A stretch of 64,000 nucleotides of DNA from the NCBI GenBank assembly GCA_947497905.1, contig CANMIH010000013.1, forward strand, positions 89,129 through 153,128. The letters are read 5' to 3'. The translations under genes were made by a program, and so were the position numbers. The notes below the pieces were generated by a model. The model was not told the origin of the DNA, made no database searches, and worked only from the letters and a program-made list of their open reading frames with translations. Positions 26,714 through 34,951 of the stretch are shown one piece after another; within the stretch, counting starts at the first letter, position 1, and each line of letters opens with the position of its first letter. Source of the DNA: an uncultured Pelagimonas sp. Lineage in GTDB: Bacteria; Pseudomonadota; Alphaproteobacteria; Rhodobacterales; Rhodobacteraceae.

Positions 26714-27142
26714 ATGCTGACAATTGGAACGCTTGCCCGCAAAACCGGCACCAAGGTGCAAACCATTCGGTATTATGAACAAATCGGTTTGCTCAATGAA
26801 CCGGGCCGTACTGCGGGCGGCCAACGTCGCTATGCCCAAAGTGATCTGGATCGACTGGCCTTTGTGCGTCATGGGCGACAGCTTGGATTTTCTCTCGATG
26901 CAATCCGCGATCTGCTCGGGCTGTCGGACAATCCAGACCAATCCTGTTCTCAGGCGGATTCGATTGCCCAACAACAGCTGGTTCAGGTTCAGCAACGTAT
27001 TCTGCGTTTGCAGGCGCTTGAAACCGAACTTCAGCGCATGATTGCAGAATGTGAGGGGGGGCAGACCGGGGATTGTCGTGTGCTTGAGGTGCTACGCGAC
27101 CATTCCGAATGCCTGACGGACCACGACAACATCGGCGAATGA
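26714..27142 (+). CDS. MerR-family regulator, ZntR/CadR-like
   Basis: A 142-residue MerR regulator. The winged HTH (MLTIGTLARKTGTKVQTIRYYEQIGLL, then GGQRRYAQSDLDRLAFV) and the long dimerisation helix are clear. Metal ligands are likely the Cys in QSCSQAD, CEGGQTGDCRVLE and the C-terminal SEC. This Cys layout matches Zn/Cd/Pb sensors rather than Cu or Hg sensors. AGAGG precedes the ATG at 26714. It is divergent from the ATPase gene and is expected to activate it when metal is bound. Confidence 0.88.
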   Translation: MLTIGTLARKTGTKVQTIRYYEQIGLLNEPGRTAGGQRRYAQSDLDRLAFVRHGRQLGFSLDAIRDLLGLSDNPDQSCSQADSIAQQQLVQVQQRILRLQALETELQRMIAECEGGQTGDCRVLEVLRDHSECLTDHDNIGE

Positions 27143-27235
27143 TCGCGCTCACGATGTTGTGAGTGAAACGTGTGTTGATCCTCTAGTGGGGGGAAGGTGT
27201 AGCAGGGGAGGGAGCAATGACAACAGAGCAGACAT

Positions 27236-27796
27236 ATGGCCCGTTTCCTGACCCGTCGGAACTTTATCGCAACCGCCGCAACCTCTCTGGCGACGCCTGT
27301 CTTGGCGCAAGCCGTGGGGGAAGAGACTATTTCCCGCCGCAACAGCTCGGGGTTTCGTTTGCCCGACTGGCGCGATCACTTTGAGACGCTCAAACATGGG
27401 GCGATCCTCTGTGATATCGACTCACGGGCTGTGCAGTATTGGTCAGAGGATGAGGCAACCTACAAAGTCTATCCTTCCAGCGTTCCGATGAGCGAAGAAC
27501 TGACCAAACGTGGCTATACCAAAGTCATCCGCAAGGTGGATGGCCCGAGCTGGCGTCCAACGCCATCGATGAAAAAACGCAATCCGGAATGGCCAGATTT
27601 TGTGGGGCCAGGGCCGGACAATCCGCTGGGCACCCATGCGCTCTATTTGTCGTGGCAGTACTACCGCGTTCACGGATCAAACGACACGCGCAAAATCGGC
27701 CGCCAGTCGTCGAATGGCTGCATTGGCCTCTACAACGAGCACATCTCTGAATTGTTTGCGCTGGCCGAGGTCGGAACGCAGGTTAAAATCTTCTGA
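27236..27796 (+). CDS. L,D-transpeptidase (YkuD) with a Tat-like signal
   Basis: About 186 residues. The N-terminus MARFLTRRNFIATAATSLATPVLAQA is a twin-arginine-type signal peptide. The YkuD catalytic motif is complete: HGSND with the first His, then GRQSSNGCIGLYNEHISEL with the nucleophile Cys. The enzyme would make 3-3 cross-links in peptidoglycan or attach proteins to it in the periplasm. The ATG at 27236 has only a weak ribosome-binding site. A stronger site precedes an out-of-frame ATG at 27217. Confidence 0.87.
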   Translation: MARFLTRRNFIATAATSLATPVLAQAVGEETISRRNSSGFRLPDWRDHFETLKHGAILCDIDSRAVQYWSEDEATYKVYPSSVPMSEELTKRGYTKVIRKVDGPSWRPTPSMKKRNPEWPDFVGPGPDNPLGTHALYLSWQYYRVHGSNDTRKIGRQSSNGCIGLYNEHISELFALAEVGTQVKIF

Positions 27797-27871
27797 TCCA
27801 ATGGCTTTGCCTTTGCTCTCTGTGCTGTAAGGTGCGGCCCATGACACGTGGCCGCAGCAGGGGAGAGAGCA

Positions 27872-28639
27872 ATGGCATCCGCAACATTTCATGATCTTGA
27901 GGGCGCATCGGTTTTCATCACTGGTGGTGGCTCGGGGATCGGTGCGGCCCTGACCGAAGGGTTTCTGCGGCAAGGCGCAAAGGTGGCATTTGTTCAGCGT
28001 TCGGATGCCCGTGATTTCTGTGATGAAATGGAGGGGCTCACCGGCACGCGGCCCTTGTTCATCCCGTGTGACATCACCGATGTATCGGCGCTGAAGGCCG
28101 CGATTGATCAGGCGGCCGAGGCTCATGGACCCATTGGGATCTTGGTGAACAATGCCGCAAATGATCAGCGCCATGTGCTTGAAGACACAGATGAGGCCTA
28201 TTGGGACTGGGCGCAGGCCATCAATCTAAAGGCCTACTACTTTGCCTGCCAAAGCGTGGTACCAGGGATGAAGGCGATGGGCGGCGGCTCAATCGTCAAC
28301 TTCAGCTCGATCACCTATATGCTTGGGGTGTCCGGACTGACGGCCTACACCACGGCAAATGCGGGAATCATGGGGATGACGCGGGCTCTGGCGCGCGAGC
28401 TTGGCCCGGACAAGATCCGCGTCAATTCGCTGGCGCCGGGCTGGGTGATGACCGAACGTCAGGAACGTCTCTGGGCCACACCGGATAAAGTGGCGGCACA
28501 TGTCGAAACACAATGTCTGAAAGAGGCGCTGGTGCCGGAAGACATTGTCGACAGCGTTCTGTTTCTTGCCTCAAACAGCAGCCGAATGATGACCGCTCAG
28601 ACGCTTGTGGTTGACGGTGGCGCGGCAATGACCGGTTAA
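27872..28639 (+). CDS. SDR-family oxidoreductase with an altered active site
   Basis: About 255 residues, Rossmann fold. The cofactor motif TGGGSGIG (17-24) and NNAAND are normal for classical SDRs. The catalytic Ser is in NFSSITYM and Tyr159 in GLTAYTTANAG. The YxxxK Lys is Asn163 (codon AAT), so the usual proton-relay residue is missing. The C-terminus VDGGAAMTG is standard. The ATG at 27872 follows GGGGAGAG. The gene converges with the DMT transporter, overlapping it by four bases at the stops. The substrate is unknown. Confidence 0.85.
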   Translation: MASATFHDLEGASVFITGGGSGIGAALTEGFLRQGAKVAFVQRSDARDFCDEMEGLTGTRPLFIPCDITDVSALKAAIDQAAEAHGPIGILVNNAANDQRHVLEDTDEAYWDWAQAINLKAYYFACQSVVPGMKAMGGGSIVNFSSITYMLGVSGLTAYTTANAGIMGMTRALARELGPDKIRVNSLAPGWVMTERQERLWATPDKVAAHVETQCLKEALVPEDIVDSVLFLASNSSRMMTAQTLVVDGGAAMTG

Positions 28640-29526
28640 GTCAGGGCAATTACAGCAGTGCCGCAGATGGCCAGACCCGCGCCCACTGCGGCCAGGGCTG
28701 TGGGGGGCTGTCGGTCTTTGATCCACAGGATTGCGAGGACTATTACCGGCGAAAGTGATCCGAGCACTGTGGCGATCCCTGCATCAAAGCTGGCAATCGC
28801 ATAAAGTAGGAGCGTTGAGGACAGCACATAGCCGATCAGACCCGGCAAAACGGTTTGTCCCAACATGCGCTTAGACATTGGTTTGGCCGGACGGAACATC
28901 TCAGCAGGCCAAAGCGCGACAAGTGAGATCACCAGTGCGGCCCCCAGAAGGCGCAGAGCGGTTGCGGCCAGAGGCGCAGTGCCTTCTACCATCGCGGGTT
29001 TTAGGGCCAGAAAGCCTATTCCCTGAAACAGCGTCGCACAGAAACCCAGTGCGATTACCTGCCAGATCGGCGCGCTGAGCTGGTCACTTTTTCCAGAATT
29101 GCCAGATGCGAAGAGAACCGCAAGCAGGATGCCTATGAGCGCAAGCCCAGCCCCGGCAAGGTCCCAAGGACTGAGCGTTTCACCAAGCCACAGATAGGCC
29201 ATGCCCGCGACAAGGGGGCCTTTGAAAGATAAAATGACCTCGGTCCGACGCGGTCCTCCGCGTCTCAGACAGGCAATCATCGCGAGATTGCCGAGAAGGA
29301 TCCCAAACAAGCTGCTAATCACGAAGGCCGGCCAATGATGCCAGGTGACGGTTGGCCACAGTCCGAGCACGGCGCAAAGCCCTGCGACACAGGCCGAGCA
29401 GGCAATCAGTTGAATCCGGGTGAACTCAAAGGCGCCCAGTTTGCGGGCCGGGGATTGCGCAAGAACAATGCCGGTCGCCCATCCACCAGAGGCCCCCAAT
29501 GCAGCCAGTACAGGAAAAATCGCCAT
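28636..29526 (-). CDS. DMT-superfamily (EamA) exporter
   Basis: About 296 residues with ten hydrophobic segments in two EamA repeats (FPVLAALGASGGWATGIVL, GILLGNLAMIACLR, VLPGLIGYVLSSTLLLYAIASF). It probably exports a small metabolite from the cytoplasm. The frame extends to 29610, but the ATG at 29526, behind AGGATG, is more likely. Upstream the frame would run into the large palindrome at 29546-29588. It is divergent from an HxlR regulator that presumably controls it. Confidence 0.85.
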   Translation of the reverse strand: MAIFPVLAALGASGGWATGIVLAQSPARKLGAFEFTRIQLIACSACVAGLCAVLGLWPTVTWHHWPAFVISSLFGILLGNLAMIACLRRGGPRRTEVILSFKGPLVAGMAYLWLGETLSPWDLAGAGLALIGILLAVLFASGNSGKSDQLSAPIWQVIALGFCATLFQGIGFLALKPAMVEGTAPLAATALRLLGAALVISLVALWPAEMFRPAKPMSKRMLGQTVLPGLIGYVLSSTLLLYAIASFDAGIATVLGSLSPVIVLAILWIKDRQPPTALAAVGAGLAICGTAVIALT

Positions 29527-29545
29527 GACATCCTCACGCAGATTC

Positions 29546-29588
29546 GCTATCATTTGTGTAGCAAATAATTTGCTACACAAATGATAGC
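29546..29588. promoter_or_regulatory. Perfect 43-base palindromic operator of the DMT/HxlR pair
   Basis: Two exact 21-base arms (29546-29566 and 29568-29588) flank a single central A. The arm reads GCTATCATTTGTGTAGC followed by AAAT. It lies centrally in the 71-base gap between the divergent DMT exporter and HxlR genes. It ends nine bases before the HxlR start codon, so one bound regulator could block both promoters. Confidence 0.85.
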
Positions 29589-29597
29589 AAGGGCAAT

Positions 29598-29939
29598 ATG
29601 GCACCGACATCTCCCAAACCCGGCACCCCGGTGCGCGGATCGAAGACAGGCAAACCCATTATGGCGCTGTTCGACCTTCTCGGGCGCAGCTGGGCGATGG
29701 GTGTGATTTGGCAGTTGTCAGAGGCACCATTGACCTTCCGGCAGCTGCAAGAGGCCTGTGGCGGTGTTTCCCCAACGGTGCTGAACAAACGCCTCAAAGA
29801 GCTGCGCGAAGCCGCTCTGGTGACTCATGGCGAAGGGGGGTATCACCTGACCCCATTGGGGCAGGAGCTGTTTGATCTCATTCGACCTTTTGGTCAGTGG
29901 TCCCAGGATTGGGCGCAGGCGATAGAGGCGGATGGTTAA
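29598..29939 (+). CDS. HxlR-family transcriptional regulator
   Basis: A 113-residue winged-helix regulator: MALFDLLGRSWAMGVIWQLSEAPLTFRQLQEACGGVSPTVLNKRLKELREAALV is a typical HxlR DNA-binding domain. The dimer likely binds the adjacent 43-base palindrome and represses the divergent exporter. No Cys residue acts as an obvious redox sensor apart from that in EACGG. It converges with the TetR gene, overlapping by four bases. Confidence 0.88.
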   Translation: MAPTSPKPGTPVRGSKTGKPIMALFDLLGRSWAMGVIWQLSEAPLTFRQLQEACGGVSPTVLNKRLKELREAALVTHGEGGYHLTPLGQELFDLIRPFGQWSQDWAQAIEADG

Positions 29940-30511
29940 GCTTCGCCCACCAGTTTGAGAACCATAAGCCGCAGCGTTTCCAACATTTGCTCGAGCTTCT
30001 GTTCCGAGGTCGCCCCGTATTTCAACCCGTTGCACGTGGTCACAATGAACTCGGCAAGATCTTCGGCGGTTTGGCCGTTCTGGGCGAGGGCGGCCTGGTG
30101 TGGGATGAAGAGGGGCTCAAGCATGGCCATCTTGTGCCGCATCATTTGGTGTGAGGCTTTCTCAGACTCTTTGTCGCCGCCGGAAATCAGATCCTCGGCA
30201 TCCGGCATTTGCTGGACCATCGTGTAAAAGCGAATCGTGGTATGGTCGAAAAAGCTCCAGAGCTTGTCAGATAGGGTGTCTTGCCTGCCCCAGTCGGCGC
30301 GGACCTGAGCCAACATCTGGGCCACGACGTATTCCATCGCCGCCAGCATGACCCCATCTTTGTTGGTGTATCGCCCATACAGGGTTTGGCGGGACACATC
30401 CGCTTCGCGTGCGATGTCATTCATCGTCGTGCGGCGGACGCCATACCGAGTGATGACACGCACAACAGCGTCAAGGATAGGGTCTTGGTCTGGGGTGGTT
30501 GCTTGGGTCAT
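29936..30511 (-). CDS. TetR-family regulator of the molybdenum-hydroxylase pair
   Basis: About 191 residues. The N-terminal HTH is VITRYGVRRTTMNDIAREADVSRQTLYGRYTNKDGVM; the rest is a helical ligand-binding domain. The frame also has an ATG at 30538, but that lies inside the perfect operator. The ATG at 30511 is chosen, although neither start has a good Shine-Dalgarno sequence. The gene is divergent from the iron-sulfur/molybdopterin oxidoreductase genes and most likely represses them and itself. Confidence 0.83.
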   Translation of the reverse strand: MTQATTPDQDPILDAVVRVITRYGVRRTTMNDIAREADVSRQTLYGRYTNKDGVMLAAMEYVVAQMLAQVRADWGRQDTLSDKLWSFFDHTTIRFYTMVQQMPDAEDLISGGDKESEKASHQMMRHKMAMLEPLFIPHQAALAQNGQTAEDLAEFIVTTCNGLKYGATSEQKLEQMLETLRLMVLKLVGEA

Positions 30512-30530
30512 GGGGTCAGATGAACAAATA

Positions 30531-30568
30531 GACGCCATTTGTCAAATGATAGATTGACAAATGGCGTC
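30531..30568. promoter_or_regulatory. Perfect TetR operator with 15-base arms
   Basis: GACGCCATTTGTCAA (30531-30545) and TTGACAAATGGCGTC (30554-30568) are exact inverted repeats with an eight-base centre. The site lies in the gap between the divergent tetR-type gene and the molybdenum hydroxylase genes, about 85 bases before the latter. Confidence 0.85.
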
Positions 30569-30652
30569 CTAATGTAAATGTGTAAGGCGAAGCCGCCGCA
30601 GATTTCTGTGGCGACCCCAGAGTGATCCCCAAAATGGGGCAAGGAGTTCACG

Positions 30653-31117
30653 ATGATCCGGCTCAAGGTGAATGGCGAAACGCGCGAAGTTGATGTCTCT
30701 CCGGAGATGCCCCTGCTGTGGGTGTTGCGGGATGAGCTTGGCATGACGGGCACGAAATACGGCTGCGGTGTTGCCCAATGTGGTGCCTGCACCGTGCATG
30801 TGGATGGAACGGCGGTTCGGTCCTGTCAGGAGCAGATCGGCGATCTGGAGGGTGCAGAGGTGACCACCATTGAAGGGTTGGGCACCCCGGATCTGATGCA
30901 TGCGGTGCAGGCCGCTTGGGTAGACCATCAGGTGGCGCAATGTGGATATTGTCAGTCGGGACAGATCATGCAGGCCGCATCGCTTTTGGCGGAAACACCC
31001 AATCCGACCGATGACGAGATCGATGAGGCCATGTCTGGCAACCTGTGCCGCTGTGGCACCTACCCCCGTATTCGGGCCGCCGTCAAAACAGCAGCTGCCA
31101 AAGTACAGGAGGGTTAA
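30653..31117 (+). CDS. [2Fe-2S] subunit of a xanthine dehydrogenase-family enzyme (IorA-like)
   Basis: A 154-residue protein with two [2Fe-2S] domains. The plant-ferredoxin-type site is [16 protein letters not shown] plus SCQEQ. The second, helical site is [10 protein letters not shown] with [11 protein letters not shown]. It transfers electrons from the molybdenum site. Sequence and order resemble the small subunit of isoquinoline 1-oxidoreductase and aldehyde dehydrogenases of this group. AAGGAG precedes the ATG. It is followed after three bases by the large subunit. Confidence 0.9.
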   Translation: MIRLKVNGETREVDVSPEMPLLWVLRDELGMTGTKYGCGVAQCGACTVHVDGTAVRSCQEQIGDLEGAEVTTIEGLGTPDLMHAVQAAWVDHQVAQCGYCQSGQIMQAASLLAETPNPTDDEIDEAMSGNLCRCGTYPRIRAAVKTAAAKVQEG

Positions 31118-31120
31118 GAC

Positions 31121-33355
31121 ATGAGCCGCATTGGAAAAATCGCCCGACGTTCGTTTTTGGTAGGCGCTGCTGCTTTGGTGGGGGGCGTGGCCTTTGGCGT
31201 TTACGCGGTGCGCCGCGATCCTGGCAACCCGCTGCATGACGATCTGAAAACCGGCGAAGCCGCGTTTAACCCCTGGGTACTGATCGATCAGGACAAGATC
31301 ACGCTCATTGCGCCCCATGGCGACAAAGGGCAGGGGATTTATTCAGCGCAGGCCGCGCTTATTGCGGAAGAGTTGGATCTGGAGTGGGGCGACTTTGAGG
31401 TGAGCTTTGGCAAACCGGCCAAGGCCTATTGGAACACCGCCATGGCGGAAGAGGCCGTGCCCTTTATGTCCACGGACGAGAGCTTTGGTGCCGAAACCAT
31501 GCGCAGCGTCATGGGCGGCGTCATGAAGGTCATGGGGATGCAGGGCACTGGGGGGTCTTCTGCCATTCCAGACAGCTTTGTCAAACTGCGCGAGGCTGGA
31601 GCCATGGCGCGGGAGACCTTGAAACTTGCCGCGAGCAACCGCAGCGGCGTCCCTGTGGCTAAACTGAAAACCGAAAAGGGGGCCGTGATCCTGCCGAATG
31701 GGGATCGGATCGCCTTTACGGATCTGGCCGCTGAGGCGGCAGGTCTGGAGCCTGTAACAGGCACTGCCCTGCGCGATCCAAGCCAATGGCGACTGGTTGG
31801 GAAACCGATGCAGCGACTGGATATCGTTGGAAAATCAACGGGGACACAGACCTATGGCATCGATATCACCGTGCCGGATATGGTCTATGCTACGGTTAAG
31901 ATGAATCCCCGTCAGGGCGCTGGCCTGAATGGGTTTGACGCCTCTGAGGCCCTGGCACTTCCCGGAGTGAAACAGGTGGTTGAGATCACAGGTGGTGTCG
32001 CCGTGATTGCCACCAATACATGGTATGCCATCCAAGGGGCCGAGGCGATTGAGTTCGACTGGGCCGAGGCACTTTATCCCGCAGAGCAGGACCAGCATTG
32101 GGAGGCGCTCAGCGCCGCGTTTAGCCCAGAAAAGCTCGACAAAGAATGGCGCAATGACGGGGATGTCGAGGCGGCCGACGGGGATGCGATTGAGCTTGAA
32201 TATCGCTCACCTTATGTGGCGCATGCCCCACTTGAACCCCTGAACGCGGTTGTGAAGGTCACCGATGCGGGCATCGAGATCTGGACCGGCCATCAGTTGC
32301 AGCGCATGTTGCAGCAACAGCTCGCCCCAATCACCGGCCACGAGCCCGAGCAGGTCACCCTGCACAACCAATTCATGGGTGGGAGCTTTGGTCACCGGCT
32401 GGAATTCGAACATCTGAAGCAGGCCACTGAGATTGCCAACCAGATGCGCGGCACGCCTGTGAAGATGACCTATTCACGCGAGGAAGACTTCGCCCACGAC
32501 TTCCCGCGTCATATTGCGATGGGACGCGCGCGCATGGTGACAAAGGCCGGTAAAGTCGAGGGCATGGATCTGTCGATTGCCTCGCCCTCGGTTGTGGTGT
32601 CGCAAATGGGGCGCGCTGGGCTCAATATCCCGGGCCCTGATGTTCAGATCGTGGCCGGTGCGTGGAACAATCCCTATGCCCTGCCGAATTATCGTGTGCG
32701 CGGATATCGCGCCCCTGAACTGGCGCCGGTGTCATCGTGGCGGGCTGTGGGGGCAAATGCGGCCGGGTTCTTTTTTGACTGTGCCTTGGATGAAGCAATT
32801 CATGCCGCAGGGGCCGATCCTCTGGCCGAGCGCCTGCGATTGATCGACCACGACCCAAGCCGCAAAGTTCTGGAAGCGGTTGGGGAGATGTCGAACTGGG
32901 GTGGGGCACTGGCGCCCAATCAGGGACGCGGGATTGCCTTTGTCGAGAGCTTTGGGGTGCCCACCGCTGAGGTTGTTCAGGTCACCAACACCGAGGAGGG
33001 CATCAAGATCGATAAGGTCTGGGTCGCCTGTGACGTGGGTACAATTGTCGACCCGGTCAATTTCGAAGGTCTGGTGCAGGGCGGAGTGATCTTTGGCCTG
33101 GCCCATGCCATCAACAGCGAAATCACCTATTCCGACGGCATGGCAGAGCAATCAAACTACTATGATGCTGAAGGGCTGCGGATGCGTCAGGTGCCCGAGA
33201 TCATGGTGCGCGGCCTTGAGAACGGCGACAAGATCCGCGGGATTGGCGAACCACCCGTGCCGCCTGCCGCTCCGGCGCTGGCAAATGCAATCTTTGCGGC
33301 CACGGGGCAGCGTATTCGCGAGTTGCCGCTCTATCACCACATCGATTTTGTGTGA
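31121..33355 (+). CDS. Molybdopterin-binding subunit of a xanthine dehydrogenase-family enzyme (IorB-like)
   Basis: A 744-residue subunit with an N-terminal twin-arginine signal (ARRSFLVGAAALVGG), so the complex is probably exported and periplasmic. Conserved molybdopterin-cytosine-dinucleotide-binding stretches are visible (GSFGHRLEFEHLKQATEIA, RGYRAPELAPVSSWRAVGANAAGFF). The catalytic Glu is in RGIGEPPVPPAAPALANAI. No FAD subunit is encoded, so the electron acceptor is likely a cytochrome or quinone. The substrate, probably an N-heterocycle or aldehyde, is unknown. Confidence 0.9.
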   Translation: MSRIGKIARRSFLVGAAALVGGVAFGVYAVRRDPGNPLHDDLKTGEAAFNPWVLIDQDKITLIAPHGDKGQGIYSAQAALIAEELDLEWGDFEVSFGKPAKAYWNTAMAEEAVPFMSTDESFGAETMRSVMGGVMKVMGMQGTGGSSAIPDSFVKLREAGAMARETLKLAASNRSGVPVAKLKTEKGAVILPNGDRIAFTDLAAEAAGLEPVTGTALRDPSQWRLVGKPMQRLDIVGKSTGTQTYGIDITVPDMVYATVKMNPRQGAGLNGFDASEALALPGVKQVVEITGGVAVIATNTWYAIQGAEAIEFDWAEALYPAEQDQHWEALSAAFSPEKLDKEWRNDGDVEAADGDAIELEYRSPYVAHAPLEPLNAVVKVTDAGIEIWTGHQLQRMLQQQLAPITGHEPEQVTLHNQFMGGSFGHRLEFEHLKQATEIANQMRGTPVKMTYSREEDFAHDFPRHIAMGRARMVTKAGKVEGMDLSIASPSVVVSQMGRAGLNIPGPDVQIVAGAWNNPYALPNYRVRGYRAPELAPVSSWRAVGANAAGFFFDCALDEAIHAAGADPLAERLRLIDHDPSRKVLEAVGEMSNWGGALAPNQGRGIAFVESFGVPTAEVVQVTNTEEGIKIDKVWVACDVGTIVDPVNFEGLVQGGVIFGLAHAINSEITYSDGMAEQSNYYDAEGLRMRQVPEIMVRGLENGDKIRGIGEPPVPPAAPALANAIFAATGQRIRELPLYHHIDFV

Positions 33356-33376
33356 CGGACCAGACAGAGGAATGGG

Positions 33377-33402
33377 AAGGGGGGCACAAGGGCCCCCTTT
33401 TT
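33377..33402 (+). terminator. Rho-independent terminator of the molybdenum-hydroxylase operon
   Basis: AAGGGGG pairs with CCCCCTT and is followed by TTT, 22 bases after the stop codon. It also separates the convergent DUF3592 gene. Confidence 0.8.
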
Positions 33403-33406
33403 CTTG

Positions 33407-33931
33407 TCAGTCGCGATCAAAGAGATCGTCATTCATATGAAAATCCCATTTGTTTGATGTGCTGAACCAGCGTTCTGGCAGGAACCAGAAGGCAAGCCCG
33501 GCTGCGAAAAACAGCACAGCGCCTCCTAGAAACATGGTCCAAAAGATTGCGTCGCCTACCATCAGATAGGCCTTTTCAGGGTTCGTTGGAGACACAAAGG
33601 CCGTGACCTGCTCTCCGAGTGGGAACTCCGCAAGGCGCGTTTCGATCTGCGCAGCGATGGAGCTGGACATGGTGTAGCTCGCCAGAGTGGTCGCGCTGTA
33701 GCGAGTGCCATCCACAGTGTAAGAAAAGGCGACGTCAGGGCGATACATCACCACCGCCTGGCCATCGCTGATCGAGGTATAGCGTTCAACCTGCACCCGA
33801 TCCATGACGGCGGTGACCTGAGGCCAGGATTTGACGGCGCGCTCGTGTAGATAAAACCCCACGCTCAGAGCCACAAAAATCATTCCAGCCAGGAAAAACA
33901 CGTAGCTCGCCAGCTTTTTCAATCGAGACAT
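33407..33931 (-). CDS. DUF3592-like membrane protein
   Basis: About 174 residues. There is one membrane segment near the N-terminus (VFFLAGMIFVALSVGFYL) and one near the C-terminus (AIFWTMFLGGAVLFFAAGLAFWFL). The extracytoplasmic domain between them has the DUF3592 pattern (AVMDRVQVERYTSI, PDVAFSYTVDGTRY, FVSPTNPEKAYL). The function is unknown. The ATG at 33931 is chosen over the frame start at 34009, which adds a less likely leader. Confidence 0.7.
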   Translation of the reverse strand: MSRLKKLASYVFFLAGMIFVALSVGFYLHERAVKSWPQVTAVMDRVQVERYTSISDGQAVVMYRPDVAFSYTVDGTRYSATTLASYTMSSSIAAQIETRLAEFPLGEQVTAFVSPTNPEKAYLMVGDAIFWTMFLGGAVLFFAAGLAFWFLPERWFSTSNKWDFHMNDDLFDRD

Positions 33932-34402
33932 GGAAGATGCCAACCTATCACCAAGACACACAGGAAAACCTAATACCAAATTGGTGGCAAAGCGGGCGGC
34001 TTGGCGCAACAGCTAACGCCGAGACGTGCTAAAAATGAGAGCGTGAAAACAAACAAGGCGCCGTCGGTGGATCCGACGACGCCATGCTGCTCGATTGTTT
34101 TTTCTTACCCCGGTCCTGCCAAGACCGTCGCGATCCAAGGGATGCTGGACCACAAAACTAGGGTGGAGCGCCGGAGTAGTTCAGAACTGATTCGGCCTCA
34201 ACCCCCCAATTGAATCTCACTGCCTAATTTTCGCCATTTTCGTTAATATTTTATGATCTGGCGATGGAGGCCAGCGGTGCACAGGTAAGGCTTTGGCCTA
34301 AGCCTGCGTGCTCATTTCTTGAACAATTAGGGCGCATTTACAGCGCAGACCCTTGCTTTGTTAGAGAAACATTGGCCTAGTTTGGCTCTGAAAGGAGCCC
34401 CC
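33932..34402. other. Gene-free region of about 470 bases
   Basis: No credible CDS is seen. The only structure is a hairpin, GGCGCCGTCGG-TGGAT-CCGACGACGCC (34057-34083, one mismatch), without a T-run. The GNAT ribosome-binding site AAAGGAG lies at the right end. Confidence 0.4.
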
Positions 34403-34897
34403 ATGACCCAATCCCAACTCACTGAGATAACCGCGCCTCATGCAGGTGTTGAAACCCTTCTGGCCCGGCATCATGCGGCGATGCGTGCGGGCAGCCCGGA
34501 AGAGAGCTGTCATGTAATGACTGGGGATGAATTGCGGGCCTCGGGCGCACGGATCTTTGCCCTCGAAAAAGAGGGTGAAGTTGCGGCCATTGGGGCGTTC
34601 AAGGTGCTCGATGATCCGACCGCGATTGAGCTGAAAAGCATGCACACCGCGCAGGAATTTCGCGGTCAGGGGCTAGGCGGCATTGTGTTGCAGGGATTGC
34701 TACAAGAGGCCATTCGCGCAGGGGCCCAAAGTGCCTGGCTCGAAACCGGATCAGATGACGGTTTTGCCCCGGCGCGCGCACTCTATGAACGGGCCGGTTT
34801 TGTGTATTGCGCGCCCTTTGGCAGCTACACAACAGACCCGCTAAGCGTCTTTATGACCATGGAATTTGGTCTTCAGCACACCTCAGGCCCGGCATAA
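34403..34897 (+). CDS. GNAT-family N-acetyltransferase
   Basis: About 164 residues. The acetyl-CoA-binding motif A is ELKSMHTAQEFRGQGLGGIVLQGLLQEA, with the usual QxxGxG/A-like QGLGG. The C-terminal ARALYERAGFVYCAPFGSY is typical. It acetylates an unknown amine or protein. AAAGGAG precedes the ATG at 34403. It converges with the ArsR-family gene. Confidence 0.83.
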   Translation: MTQSQLTEITAPHAGVETLLARHHAAMRAGSPEESCHVMTGDELRASGARIFALEKEGEVAAIGAFKVLDDPTAIELKSMHTAQEFRGQGLGGIVLQGLLQEAIRAGAQSAWLETGSDDGFAPARALYERAGFVYCAPFGSYTTDPLSVFMTMEFGLQHTSGPA

Positions 34898-34951
34898 TCG
34901 TTTGCGTCGTGGGGCCGTAGATTCAACGGGCCCCACCATGAAAAGGCGCGG

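Noticed and set aside
34001..34213. A 70-codon frame in the gap before the GNAT gene
   Set aside because: It has no ribosome-binding site, contains a strong hairpin and has no protein-like pattern.
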